A DNA stretch of 13,975 bases from Cytophagales bacterium (GTDB lineage: Bacteria > Bacteroidota > Bacteroidia > Cytophagales > Cyclobacteriaceae): NCBI GenBank assembly GCA_003504855.1, contig DNZD01000232.1:1-13975 (forward strand), read 5' to 3'. The translations under genes and the position numbers were made by a program. Each line of letters starts with the position of its first letter. The stretch's first letter is position 1. Of this stretch, positions 1 through 6,616 are shown piece after piece. The notes under the pieces were generated by a model that searched no databases, had not been told where the DNA came from, and saw nothing but the letters and a program-made list of their open reading frames with translations.

Positions 1-105
1 ATTGCGGCGATCAATGATTGATTGCGCTGTACAAAAGTGGTGATTCCGCAGGACTAAAATATAAGCCGCGGGTTATTTTATTGACTAGCTTGTTTTACAG
101 AATTC

Positions 106-110
106 AGGAG
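106..110 (+). promoter_or_regulatory. Ribosome binding site of the first DoxX-like gene
   Basis: AGGAG lies 4 bases before the ATG at 115, one of the few clear Shine-Dalgarno matches in this window. The ATG is immediately followed by a second ATG (118), so initiation could use either. In bases 1-105 I recognise no gene end and no convincing Bacteroidota promoter. Confidence 0.6.
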
Positions 111-114
111 CGAT

Positions 115-909
115 ATGATGAGACACGCAATTAATACCGGCAAATGGTTTTATGCATTGGCCATAGTCACGTTGGGTTTACTTAACATGTATTACGGGGT
201 CTATCCGTATATGTTGGTTCCGGCAACGGGTGTATGGTTGCCTGAGTTTATGATTGGGGTTTATGTTGTCGGTGCCCTGTTCATTGCTTCTGGTGTCGGG
301 ATTCTGTTTGGCGGGAGAACCTATCTAAGTGCGATAGTCCTCGGTACGCTTTTACTACTCATCCTCCTGATAGGTCATATCCCGTATGAGATATTGGGAA
401 GTGGTAAATCAACTTTTTTGACCTGGGAGAATGTGCTAAAAGTAGTTGCCCTTGCCGGTGGCGCACTTGTGATAGCTGGCCTTGTCAAAGAAGACCAGAA
501 TACTCATTCACCTGGCGTCAAGGCCCGATTGATTTCTGTTGGGATGGTCCTCTATTCAATAGCCATCTTATCTTTTGCGCTGAACCATTTTTTATATGTG
601 CACGGTGTTGAATCCTATACGCCGAAATGGATTCCCTTTCGTTTGTTTTGGGCGTACTTCACCGGGATTGCTTTATTGGGTTCAGGAATATCTGTTTTGT
701 TCCGGATCAAATTGAGGGTAATAACCATGTTGTTAAGTTTGATGATTCTCATTTGGATTGTCGTCCTTCATATACCCCGGATTTTGGTGTCCCCACCTGA
801 GTACCTGAACAGTGAAATCGCGAGTACCTGTTTGGCCTTAGCCTATTGCGGTACCGCATTGACAATTTCGGGGTTGAACCGCCATGGTACCGACTCGTTC
901 ATCCGCTGA
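115..909 (+). CDS. DoxX-like integral membrane protein with internal duplication
   Basis: This is a 264-residue, very hydrophobic inner-membrane protein with about eight predicted helices. It resembles the DoxX-like family; no reaction can be assigned from sequence alone. It consists of two homologous halves. W41-L-P, H88-I-P and A121-G-L in the first half match W172-I-P, H219-I-P and S252-G-L in the second, each offset by exactly 131 residues. It is clearly paralogous to the protein encoded at 3080-3886 on the other strand. The start is supported by AGGAG 4 bases upstream. The next gene begins 100 bp downstream, so it may be a separate transcription unit from the cassette that follows. The family assignment rests on pattern recognition; membrane location and duplication are seen directly. 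Confidence 0.75.
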   Translation: MMRHAINTGKWFYALAIVTLGLLNMYYGVYPYMLVPATGVWLPEFMIGVYVVGALFIASGVGILFGGRTYLSAIVLGTLLLLILLIGHIPYEILGSGKSTFLTWENVLKVVALAGGALVIAGLVKEDQNTHSPGVKARLISVGMVLYSIAILSFALNHFLYVHGVESYTPKWIPFRLFWAYFTGIALLGSGISVLFRIKLRVITMLLSLMILIWIVVLHIPRILVSPPEYLNSEIASTCLALAYCGTALTISGLNRHGTDSFIR

Positions 910-918
910 AGTCTCTAG

Positions 919-950
919 TTTGTCATATAGAAACCTGTTTAGGTAGTTTG
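919..950 (+). promoter_or_regulatory. Possible Bacteroidota-type promoter before the HMA/AraC cassette
   Basis: The sequence TAGTTTGT occurs twice, at 916-923 and 944-951. The TTTG of the first copy (919-922) could be the -33 element and GTAGTTTG (943-950) a poor version of the -7 element TAnnTTTG, with a 20-bp spacer that fits the known arrangement. The TA pair is one base too close to TTTG, so this is a weak candidate. The repeated octamer could equally be an operator. Confidence 0.2.
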
Positions 951-1009
951 TTTCGGCCTCCTGTGGGGCTTGCGGTAAATTGGCGTTGAAAACGAAGCGA
1001 TGGAGCTAC

Positions 1010-1249
1010 ATGAATAGATCAATCAATAAGCAGGATATGCTGGTAGAAGTTTTCAAAACCAATGTTTCCCATCCGGCAGAGGCCCGTGAAATTGTAAACA
1101 TGCTGCAGAGAAAATTTCCGGTCCACCGATTCAACTTTGCGCTGGATGACGGAGACCGGATATTAAGAACGGTGGGGCCATCTGTTTTCACAGACAAAAT
1201 AATCGAAGCGGTTCGCGAATTGGGATTTTATGCCGAAGTGCTTGAATAA
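1010..1249 (+). CDS. Small HMA-like (ferredoxin-fold) protein without metal-binding cysteines
   Basis: A 79-residue soluble protein whose strand and helix pattern (VEVFKTNV, then AREIVNMLQRKFP, then FNFALDD-DRILR, then IIEAVRELGFYAEVLE) resembles the heavy-metal-associated fold. The CxxC metal-binding motif expected after the first strand is missing and the protein contains no cysteine at all. Metal binding of the usual kind is therefore unlikely and a ligand-sensing or protein-binding role is possible. The start is chosen at ATG 1010, preceded by GGAG 4-7 bases upstream; a TTG at 980 (89 residues) and an ATG at 1037 (70 residues, starting at MLVEVF) are alternatives. Its 3' end overlaps the AraC-type regulator by up to 20 bases, which suggests translational coupling and a shared job. 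Specific function unknown. Confidence 0.7.
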   Translation: MNRSINKQDMLVEVFKTNVSHPAEAREIVNMLQRKFPVHRFNFALDDGDRILRTVGPSVFTDKIIEAVRELGFYAEVLE

Positions 1250-1700
1250 GGAGAGTAAACCTGGGAGGCCTTTACGTTTGTCCGAAGGGTATGATGTAGA
1301 ACTGTACCGGCGATTGGTGCGAGCGAAGTTATACATAGAGACCCAACACGCCGCGCCCATTGACCTGCAGGCCATGGCCGAAGCTTCTTGTCTTTCCAGG
1401 TTTCATTTTCTAAGAATGTTCAAGTTGGTATTTGGTCTTACTCCTCACCAATACCTGATGCGGGTCAGGGTGACTAAGGCTATGGAGTTCATGGAAAGAG
1501 GTTCGTCCGTGTCAGAAGCCTGTTATGCGGTCGGGTTGGAAGGGTTGAGCTCCTTTAGCAGAAGATTTAAGCAATATAACCGCAAAGCGCCTTCTGTCTA
1601 TCTGAAAGAGCGACAGAGAAGGCGATGTCTGTTGGAACAATCGCCCTTACGTTATGTTCCAGGTTGCTTTCTTCAGAAATATGGGTTGGATGAAGAATAG
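1230..1700 (+). CDS. AraC-family transcriptional regulator, DNA-binding domain only
   Basis: This 156-residue protein is essentially one AraC/XylS helix-turn-helix domain. The first helix-turn-helix is around residues 43-65 (DLQAMAEASCLSRFHFLRMFK), followed by the family hallmark G-x-TPHQYL-x-xR-V at about 69-80. The second helix-turn-helix is around residues 94-115 (VSEACYAVGLEGLSSFSRRFK), followed by P-S-x-Y at 121-124. There is no N-terminal sensory cupin or other ligand domain, so the signal must reach it another way; the overlapping HMA-like protein is the obvious candidate. It probably controls the cassette it sits in. The ATG at 1230 lies inside the upstream gene. A TTG at 1278 preceded by GGAGG (1264-1268) would give 140 residues with the whole domain intact and is a serious alternative start. 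Confidence 0.88.
   Translation: MPKCLNKESKPGRPLRLSEGYDVELYRRLVRAKLYIETQHAAPIDLQAMAEASCLSRFHFLRMFKLVFGLTPHQYLMRVRVTKAMEFMERGSSVSEACYAVGLEGLSSFSRRFKQYNRKAPSVYLKERQRRRCLLEQSPLRYVPGCFLQKYGLDEE
1264..1268 (+). promoter_or_regulatory. Ribosome binding site supporting an alternative TTG start of the AraC-type gene
   Basis: GGAGG sits 9 bases before an in-frame TTG at 1278, just downstream of the upstream gene's stop at 1247-1249. It favours initiation at codon 17 of the longer reading frame, because the ATG at 1230 has no recognisable ribosome binding site. The two starts cannot be separated without homologue alignment or protein data. Confidence 0.4.
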
Positions 1701-1765
1701 CAATTTTGGATTAATGCCGGACCTGGGATGTCTCTATGTTTGCATCACCTACTCACGAAAATGCC

Positions 1766-2176
1766 ATGATAACCAGAATGACTCATGTCTGCGTCTACGT
1801 CCTGAACCAGGACAGTGCTTTTGATTTCTACATCAACAAACTTGGCTTCAGGGTCAAGTTGGATGTGCCCATGGGGAACAATGCCCGGTGGTTGACGGTT
1901 ACGCCACCAGACCAGCCTGAACTCGAAATCAACCTTTTTCCCGTGGCAGAAGGAGGGCTGCTTCCTCCCGAGTCTGTACAGGCGATGACGGTCCTGGTGA
2001 GCAAAGGAACTTTTGGTTGTGGAGTGTTCACGTGCAAGGATATTCATGCAACGTATGAAGAACTCTTGGCCAGGGGTGTGCGGTTCAAAAAGAAGCCGAC
2101 GAAGGAGTTTTACGGTATGGAAGCCCTATTTTATGATGATTCTGGCAATTGGTTTTCACTCGCTCAATTAATCTGA
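1766..2176 (+). CDS. VOC-family (glyoxalase/bleomycin-resistance fold) protein
   Basis: A 136-residue cytoplasmic protein with the paired beta-alpha-beta-beta-beta modules of the vicinal oxygen chelate superfamily. The N-terminal module has THVCVYV (H7), DFYINKLGF and ELEINLF. The C-terminal module has CGVFTCKDI, TYEELLARGVRF and FYDDSGNWFSLAQ. Known relatives bind metals or sequester and modify small reactive molecules or antibiotics. The usual last-strand glutamate ligand (G-N-x-x-E-L) is replaced by serine in GNWFSLAQ, so classical glyoxalase I chemistry is unlikely. The start at ATG 1766 is chosen because related proteins as I know them begin with M-x-x-R-M-x-H; the ATG at 1736 would add ten residues. 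It is followed after 4 bp by the DUF1569 gene, indicating co-transcription with it. Confidence 0.85.
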   Translation: MITRMTHVCVYVLNQDSAFDFYINKLGFRVKLDVPMGNNARWLTVTPPDQPELEINLFPVAEGGLLPPESVQAMTVLVSKGTFGCGVFTCKDIHATYEELLARGVRFKKKPTKEFYGMEALFYDDSGNWFSLAQLI

Positions 2177-2180
2177 AGGC

Positions 2181-2627
2181 ATGAAGACTATTTACGACCC
2201 TGATACAGTGCAGGAATTGATTGAACGAATCAACTTACTGTCGGAACACTCCACTTCTGCATGGGGCAAGATGAATGTGGCTCAGATGGTTCATCATTGT
2301 GTATTATGGGAAGAAATGATGCTGGGCAGAATAACCTATGAGCGACAGTGGATTGGCCGCTTGCTGGGAAAGTGGTTGCTGAGAAACGAAGTGAAGGATG
2401 ATCGGCCCATGAGGAAAAACAATCCAACCATCCAAGCCCTGAAACCCGGACCTGCGCCCATTGATTTTGAGAAAGAGCGTCGACGCTGGATTCAACTTCT
2501 CCAGGAGCACAGGCTACCCAGTAACCCGGAAATCAAGCATCCTTTTTTTGGAAAGATGACTCCTGCCGAAGTGGGGTTTCATGTATATAAACATACGGAT
2601 CATCACTTGAGGCAATTTAACGTATGA
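2181..2627 (+). CDS. DUF1569 protein (DinB-like four-helix fold)
   Basis: A 148-residue protein matching DUF1569, a branch of the DinB/YfiT-like superfamily of metal-binding four-helix bundles. Visible signatures are WGKMNVAQMVHHC near residues 28-40, PFFGKMTPAEVG near 121-132 and HVYKHTDHHLRQF near 134-146. Histidines 38/39, 138 and 141/142 are spaced as expected for the superfamily's three-histidine metal site. Some DinB-like relatives are thiol-dependent transferases, but the role of DUF1569 is not established. The gene starts 4 bases after the VOC stop, with GAAGG just before its ATG, and ends 3 bases before the SRPBCC gene, so it lies inside an operon. I infer a part in handling a small molecule together with its VOC and SRPBCC neighbours. 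Confidence 0.85.
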   Translation: MKTIYDPDTVQELIERINLLSEHSTSAWGKMNVAQMVHHCVLWEEMMLGRITYERQWIGRLLGKWLLRNEVKDDRPMRKNNPTIQALKPGPAPIDFEKERRRWIQLLQEHRLPSNPEIKHPFFGKMTPAEVGFHVYKHTDHHLRQFNV

Positions 2628-2630
2628 ACC

Positions 2631-3083
2631 ATGGAAATTGATAACAGATCGAGTGTTCGTATCATTCGAACTTTTGCTGCTCCGTTGGAGGTGGTGTGGA
2701 TGAGCTGGACCAGGGCTGAAGTATTGATGAAATGGTTCGGATCAGATCCCAACGGAACGGTGCAGCATGCCCGGCTGGATGTTTGGCCGGAGGGTACATT
2801 TGAAGTAACCTTCAGGGACTCAGATCAAAAAGAGCATACCTGTTTTGGTACCTATGGGGTGGTGGCTAAATACAAAAAACTGAGTTTCAGTTGGCAATGG
2901 CGGAGTGAACCGGGCGAATCTGAGGTGAGAGTCCAGTTCAATCAATTCGGACTCTACACCCAGATTGAATTGGAGCACAGCAAACTGAATGCGAATTCAA
3001 AACACGATTATCAGGTTGGATGGAACGGTGCTTTCAATAAACTGGAATCCTTGTTGACCGGTGAGTCAGTCGTCAGAAATTAG
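2631..3083 (+). CDS. AHSA1/SRPBCC-family (START-like) ligand-binding protein
   Basis: A 150-residue soluble protein with the helix-grip fold pattern of AHSA1-like SRPBCC proteins. R-x-F-x-APLEVVWMSWT is near residues 13-27, L-MKWFG near 32-37, A-x-LDVWPEGTFEV at 47-59, FGTYGVVAKYKKLSFSW at 72-88 and HDYQVGWNGAFNKLESLL at about 125-142. Such proteins bind hydrophobic ligands in a deep pocket; bacterial single-domain forms frequently sit beside ArsR or AraC regulators and DinB or VOC genes. The start ATG is 3 bases after the DUF1569 stop. The TAG stop (3081-3083) overlaps the TAA stop of the opposing DoxX-like gene, so there is no space for a terminator between them. Confidence 0.85.
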   Translation: MEIDNRSSVRIIRTFAAPLEVVWMSWTRAEVLMKWFGSDPNGTVQHARLDVWPEGTFEVTFRDSDQKEHTCFGTYGVVAKYKKLSFSWQWRSEPGESEVRVQFNQFGLYTQIELEHSKLNANSKHDYQVGWNGAFNKLESLLTGESVVRN

Positions 3084-3886
3084 TTTTGCTGATTTTTCGG
3101 GATAGTGGCCTGTTTGGTCAGCCCGGATATAATTAATGCGATACCGCTAAACCCCAGCGCCTGAAAGGCACTGGTCAATTCATTTCCCTTATCGACCCAT
3201 GGATCAGCTATGGCGCGCGGCAGGTGTAGGAGGATAAACCATAGAAAGATCATAACACCCAGCAGGAATCCAATTTCTTTAACGCGTATTGTAAGTATTA
3301 TTGCCATACCGGAACCAATCAACGCTATTCCGGAGAGGTAGGTCCAGAAAAAGGCGCCGGGTATCCAGGCGGGTACAAGTTTCGCGGCGAAGTCGGTGTA
3401 AACGAAATGTGTCACGCCGAACAACAGCATGACCCATGAGAAGAATACCTTCCCCCAAGGAGCCATTGAAGACAATTTGTTAAAGAGGAAATGTGCATCC
3501 AAGTCACTGTCCTCACCATAAGATTGTGCAAATGCAAAAGCGCCCCCCGCCAAAGCAAGTTCCTTGAGGGCATTCACCCAGGCGCCGAACATCCTGCCGT
3601 AAGGATTAATGAATAGCAGATGCGGAACATGGTAGCCGGCAAAAAGCAGGAGGAATACGGTGCCGAGCATCAACGCAAATGATTTTCCTCTTCTTTCGAT
3701 GAACATGGCGAATCCGGAAATAATTAACCAGAAACTGAACAGGGCAGCAACTATTGGCAGTCCCGGCAGCCACGATGAATCCGGTGCAAATACCGGACGA
3801 AAATCCAGGTAGAACAGTTGCTGAATTCCGAGGCCTGCCATGCAGATAGCATAGAGTTTTCTGCCCGTCGTTATAGATAACTCCAT
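3080..3886 (-). CDS. DoxX-like integral membrane protein, paralogue of the gene at 115-909
   Basis: A 268-residue inner-membrane protein of about eight helices, homologous along its length to the protein encoded at 115-909. Shared landmarks include ALAGGA, the W-I-P, Y-x-x-G-IAL-GSG and H-(I/L)-PR motifs, and the C-terminal GxALxISGL. The internal duplication is visible here too: GIQQLFYLDF (20-29) aligns with GVTHFVYTDF (157-166), and W39-L-P/H86-V-P aligns with W174-I-P/H221-L-P, both pairs 47 residues apart. It begins 18 bases after the stop of the PD40-protein gene and probably belongs to that minus-strand operon. Its stop overlaps the stop of the convergent SRPBCC gene. No enzymatic function can be inferred; a role in the membrane or in quinone- or redox-linked stress is only a guess from the wider DoxX family. 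Confidence 0.75.
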   Translation of the reverse strand: MELSITTGRKLYAICMAGLGIQQLFYLDFRPVFAPDSSWLPGLPIVAALFSFWLIISGFAMFIERRGKSFALMLGTVFLLLFAGYHVPHLLFINPYGRMFGAWVNALKELALAGGAFAFAQSYGEDSDLDAHFLFNKLSSMAPWGKVFFSWVMLLFGVTHFVYTDFAAKLVPAWIPGAFFWTYLSGIALIGSGMAIILTIRVKEIGFLLGVMIFLWFILLHLPRAIADPWVDKGNELTSAFQALGFSGIALIISGLTKQATIPKNQQN

Positions 3887-3904
3887 AGCTCAGCTTTGTT
3901 ATAA

Positions 3905-4831
3905 TTATAGTTTGATGAGTTGCTTCAGTACCGTGAAATCAACCCGGTAAATATCCCCTAGGCCATTGCCCGCTGAATTTATCCGTTGGTTTAGCTCTTC
4001 GATGGTTTCGGCATGGTCCGAATGGGATATCCTGCCGCGGGTGCTACCGAAGAATACGAACTTCCCATCTCTCGAAACGCTGGGCGACCATTCTGTTCCG
4101 GTCGAATTAAAGGGGGGAGGAAGTACGATGGCCTTTTGCCATACCCCGTTGATACGCTGGCTAAAGTACAGGTCGCCATGCGTCAAGCCGTTTGGTCGGG
4201 TGGACATAAAAATCATATAAGACTCATCGTGGGCAATAAAGGGTTCATACTCATTAAACTCCGAATTGATTTGATTGCCCATTTTGTGCACCGAGAAATA
4301 GGAGTCGTTAAGGGGAACGGATCGGTAAATGTTGGCGTCACCCCCGCCTCGTTCCGAGGAGAAATACAAAACACCCTGGTCGGTCAGAGTTGGATAATAT
4401 TCATCTGCCGCTGAGTTGATCGGCTCCGGAAGCCGCATAGGTTGACTCCATCCCTGTGCAGTCTTCCGCATGCGCCAGATATCCAGGTCTCTTTTGGTTG
4501 AGTCACCGGAAAATGATCGGTTAGAGACAAAATAAAACTCTTTTCCATCCCGGGTAATAAACGGATCCCCGTCGCGAAATCGCCCCGAAAATGGTGCTAC
4601 CACCGGACTCGACCATGTGTTGTTTGTACGGATGGAGGTGCATATTGTCCAGGTGCTTATGTCGGGTGCCATTTTTAGAAAGTACAAGGTATCGCCGGTA
4701 ACACTGAACGCGGGGTGTGACTCATAATCACCGGTGCTGATGACCCCTTCTTCAAAGACAGCTTCTTGCCCAAAGGCTACGCAGGAAGTGCTGAACAGTG
4801 CAAAAAGCACAAAGAGTTTCGTGGTATTCAC
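3905..4831 (-). CDS. Secreted PD40 (TolB-like WD40) beta-propeller protein, GTG start
   Basis: A 308-residue exported protein. Residues 1-21 form a signal peptide (KLFVLFALF core, cleavage probably at AFG/QE). Five PD40-type propeller repeats follow, at about residues 39-53 (HPAFSVTGDTLYFLK), 89-105 (DPFITRDGKEFYFVSNR), 145-162 (YYPTLTDQGVLYFSSER), 194-212 (YEPFIAHDESYMIFMSTR) and 247-265 (WSPSVSRDGKFVFFGSTR). Typical WSxPxxLPxPINS linkers lie between them. The GTG at 4831 is chosen because it directly precedes the signal peptide, has AGGGAG about 9 bases upstream, and lies 2 bases after the stop of the upstream gene. The frame stays open to 4990, but that extension would overlap the upstream gene by some 160 bases and hide the signal peptide. 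Likely a periplasmic or surface binding protein; ligand unknown. Confidence 0.82.
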   Translation of the reverse strand: MNTTKLFVLFALFSTSCVAFGQEAVFEEGVISTGDYESHPAFSVTGDTLYFLKMAPDISTWTICTSIRTNNTWSSPVVAPFSGRFRDGDPFITRDGKEFYFVSNRSFSGDSTKRDLDIWRMRKTAQGWSQPMRLPEPINSAADEYYPTLTDQGVLYFSSERGGGDANIYRSVPLNDSYFSVHKMGNQINSEFNEYEPFIAHDESYMIFMSTRPNGLTHGDLYFSQRINGVWQKAIVLPPPFNSTGTEWSPSVSRDGKFVFFGSTRGRISHSDHAETIEELNQRINSAGNGLGDIYRVDFTVLKQLIKL

Positions 4832-4833
4832 AA

Positions 4834-5307
4834 TCAAGCTCCCTTGAAAAACCGCGAAGTCAGCCAGGAAATAGGAACTCCGATAACGAACAAATGAATG
4901 GCGATCATAAAAAGGGTAGCAAGGCGGATCCGAATCGGTCCGGCAAGTACAGGAGACAAGGGAACCACAACGAAATTCATCATCAACCAAATGAACAGGC
5001 CATATGCTATTCCTGACAGGAGCATGGATGTTGAAAGGAATTTTATTCTTGGATACAGCACGTAGAATAGAGCAGTCCAGCTGATGGCCACGGTGAAATG
5101 CAACGCAAGTCCGGCGAAGGCCGTTGGCAATCCTCCGCTTAGTGCCGTTTTACCGAAGAGTCCTGTGGCGACATAGCGGAAGACCGCATCCGGGGTGGAG
5201 CCGTTAAAGAGATAGGCGTGGACTATGGCAGCGATTGCATCCAATATGCCGACCACGATACCTGATTTCAATATTGATACCCATATGGATGATGTGGAGG
5301 GGCCCAT
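4834..5307 (-). CDS. Four-helix conserved membrane protein, function unknown
   Basis: A 157-residue integral membrane protein with four likely helices, at about residues 9-33, 60-84, 96-117 and 128-150. Striking short motifs are VATGLFGKTALSGG, LALHF, AISWTALFYVLYPR and WLMMNFVVVPLSP. The pattern is familiar from Bacteroidota membrane proteins of unknown role, but I cannot name the family. The ATG at 5307 is preferred; an in-frame TTG at 5328 would add seven polar residues. The stop codon is 2 bases from the GTG of the PD40-protein gene, so translation of the two is probably coupled. It appears to be the first gene of a minus-strand operon that also holds the PD40 protein and the second DoxX-like protein. 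Confidence 0.7.
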   Translation of the reverse strand: MGPSTSSIWVSILKSGIVVGILDAIAAIVHAYLFNGSTPDAVFRYVATGLFGKTALSGGLPTAFAGLALHFTVAISWTALFYVLYPRIKFLSTSMLLSGIAYGLFIWLMMNFVVVPLSPVLAGPIRIRLATLFMIAIHLFVIGVPISWLTSRFFKGA

Positions 5308-5427
5308 GGTACATTGCGTTAATGACAATTAATGTAAGGGCCAGACTGGTTCAGAATGGAATTCTTCTACCAAGAAGCGATTGCTTATGACAGGTTGGGC
5401 GAATCGAAGAACCTTCAGGAATGATAA

Positions 5428-5462
5428 TCCCTATTCCCTAAGGCCTAATCCCTAACACCTAT
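5428..5462. repeat. Five degenerate 7-bp tandem repeats ending at the dipeptidase stop codon
   Basis: On the + strand five consecutive heptamers read TCCCTAT, TCCCTAA, GGCCTAA, TCCCTAA and CACCTAT. All keep CCTA at positions 3-6. The last unit contains the TAG stop of the minus-strand dipeptidase gene (5459-5461), so the array starts exactly at the gene end and runs into the 150-bp spacer. It resembles the short heptanucleotide tandem repeats known from some filamentous bacteria, but the unit is different and the copy number small. Confidence 0.6.
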
Positions 5463-6616
5463 TCTCCAGGCAAATTCCGCAGAAAAAAATCCCGCACATT
5501 CCCACCCATGATCATCTCAATCTCTGGCCTGGTGAATTTTAGCTTTTCCAGTTCGGCGACAATACGTGGTGTACCCGTCACGTCGAAGTGCATCCGGAAT
5601 GCACCATCCCAATCAGAACCCAAAGCAACTTTATCGACCCCAATCTTGTCGGCCACATAACGAATACTTTTGGCTGTCGCCGCTGCATCGGTGCCACAGA
5701 CGGCCGTCTCCCACAAACCAATGCCGACCAATCCCTGGTGCTGACCGATCGCAATCAAATGCGCGTCGGATAGGTTTCGTTGATTATCACAAACGCCCTT
5801 CACTCCGGTATGGGATACCAGTACCGGTCCGTTGTGCACTGCCAGCACATCATCGATGGTTTGTGATGAGGCATGGGCGAGGTCGATGGTGATGTGCAGG
5901 TCCGTCATCTTTTGAATGAGTTCTTTTCCCAACGATGTAAGTCCGCCTTTTTTCATACCGTGTTCAGAACCGGCAAACTCATTGTCGAAAAAATGAGCCA
6001 GGCCGATGTATCGTACACCTGCATCATAGAATGTCTTAAGGTTATCGAGATTGCCCTCCAGTGGCTGGGCCCCTTCGAGACCAAGCATACCTGATGTTAT
6101 GCTGTGGTCTTTGGCCCGGTCGGCCATGAATCGTTCGAGATCACCGTGGTTTTTGATGACACGCAGCTTGCCTTCAGAGGCTTCGGCAAAATCGGCGAGG
6201 TTCTCGCATTGTTGGAGTGCACGCTTCTTTACACTAAACCAATTGGAGGGGGGACGCAACTGCACGAAGCTGAGTAAAGCAATCTGGTCGCTATTGCTGT
6301 CGTTTTGTTCGATGTTAATGCCAAAAGGAACTTTGCTGACTACCGTGAATACCTGGAAAGCCATGTTGGCCCGTTGCATCCGGGGCAGGTCGACGTGTCC
6401 ATATGAAATCTCTTTGAGTAAGTCGCGGTCCCAAAGCAATTCATCACAATGCAAATCGGCAATAAACGGAATGGAGTCGTAGTAGACAGGTTTGGGATGG
6501 GGCGGAACGGTGCTGACCGAGTTCTTATTCTGATCGATATAGCCGGGTATGGCTCCGAAAAATACTACAAGGACAACGGACAGTCCGAGCAGGTTGCGGC
6601 GGACAACCTTTTTCAT
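5459..6616 (-). CDS. Membrane-anchored dipeptidase, peptidase family M19
   Basis: A 385-residue zinc dipeptidase of the renal (membrane) dipeptidase family, which cleaves dipeptides, including D-amino-acid-containing ones in bacterial members. Residues 9-26 form an N-terminal hydrophobic anchor or signal peptide, so the enzyme acts outside the cytoplasm. The metal and substrate residues are all recognisable: D54-L-H56 (ADLHCD), the bridging E181 (GLEGAQ), H248 (DLAHAS), H269 (VSHTG), R280 (NQRNLSD) and D335 (ALGSDWDG). YIGLAHFFDNEFAG (203-216) is the conserved stretch before the catalytic region. Length is normal for the family. It is transcribed divergently from the paraoxonase-like gene over a 105-bp spacer, and its stop codon lies in the heptamer repeat array. 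A role in peptidoglycan-peptide turnover or peptide nutrition is likely. Confidence 0.92.
   Translation of the reverse strand: MKKVVRRNLLGLSVVLVVFFGAIPGYIDQNKNSVSTVPPHPKPVYYDSIPFIADLHCDELLWDRDLLKEISYGHVDLPRMQRANMAFQVFTVVSKVPFGINIEQNDSNSDQIALLSFVQLRPPSNWFSVKKRALQQCENLADFAEASEGKLRVIKNHGDLERFMADRAKDHSITSGMLGLEGAQPLEGNLDNLKTFYDAGVRYIGLAHFFDNEFAGSEHGMKKGGLTSLGKELIQKMTDLHITIDLAHASSQTIDDVLAVHNGPVLVSHTGVKGVCDNQRNLSDAHLIAIGQHQGLVGIGLWETAVCGTDAAATAKSIRYVADKIGVDKVALGSDWDGAFRMHFDVTGTPRIVAELEKLKFTRPEIEMIMGGNVRDFFLRNLPGE

Noticed and set aside
4013..4414. A 133-codon open frame on the plus strand
   Set aside because: It is antisense to the PD40 propeller repeats, which are unambiguous on the minus strand, and no family resemblance is seen.
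4832..4990. N-terminal extension of the PD40 protein
   Set aside because: The extension overlaps the upstream membrane protein gene out of frame, is cysteine- and arginine-rich without a fold, and would bury the signal peptide that follows the GTG at 4831.
5364..5377. CTTCT/AGAAG hairpin in the spacer before the four-helix membrane protein gene
   Set aside because: It is a 5-bp stem with a 4-base loop and no adjacent T run; such short stems are common by chance.
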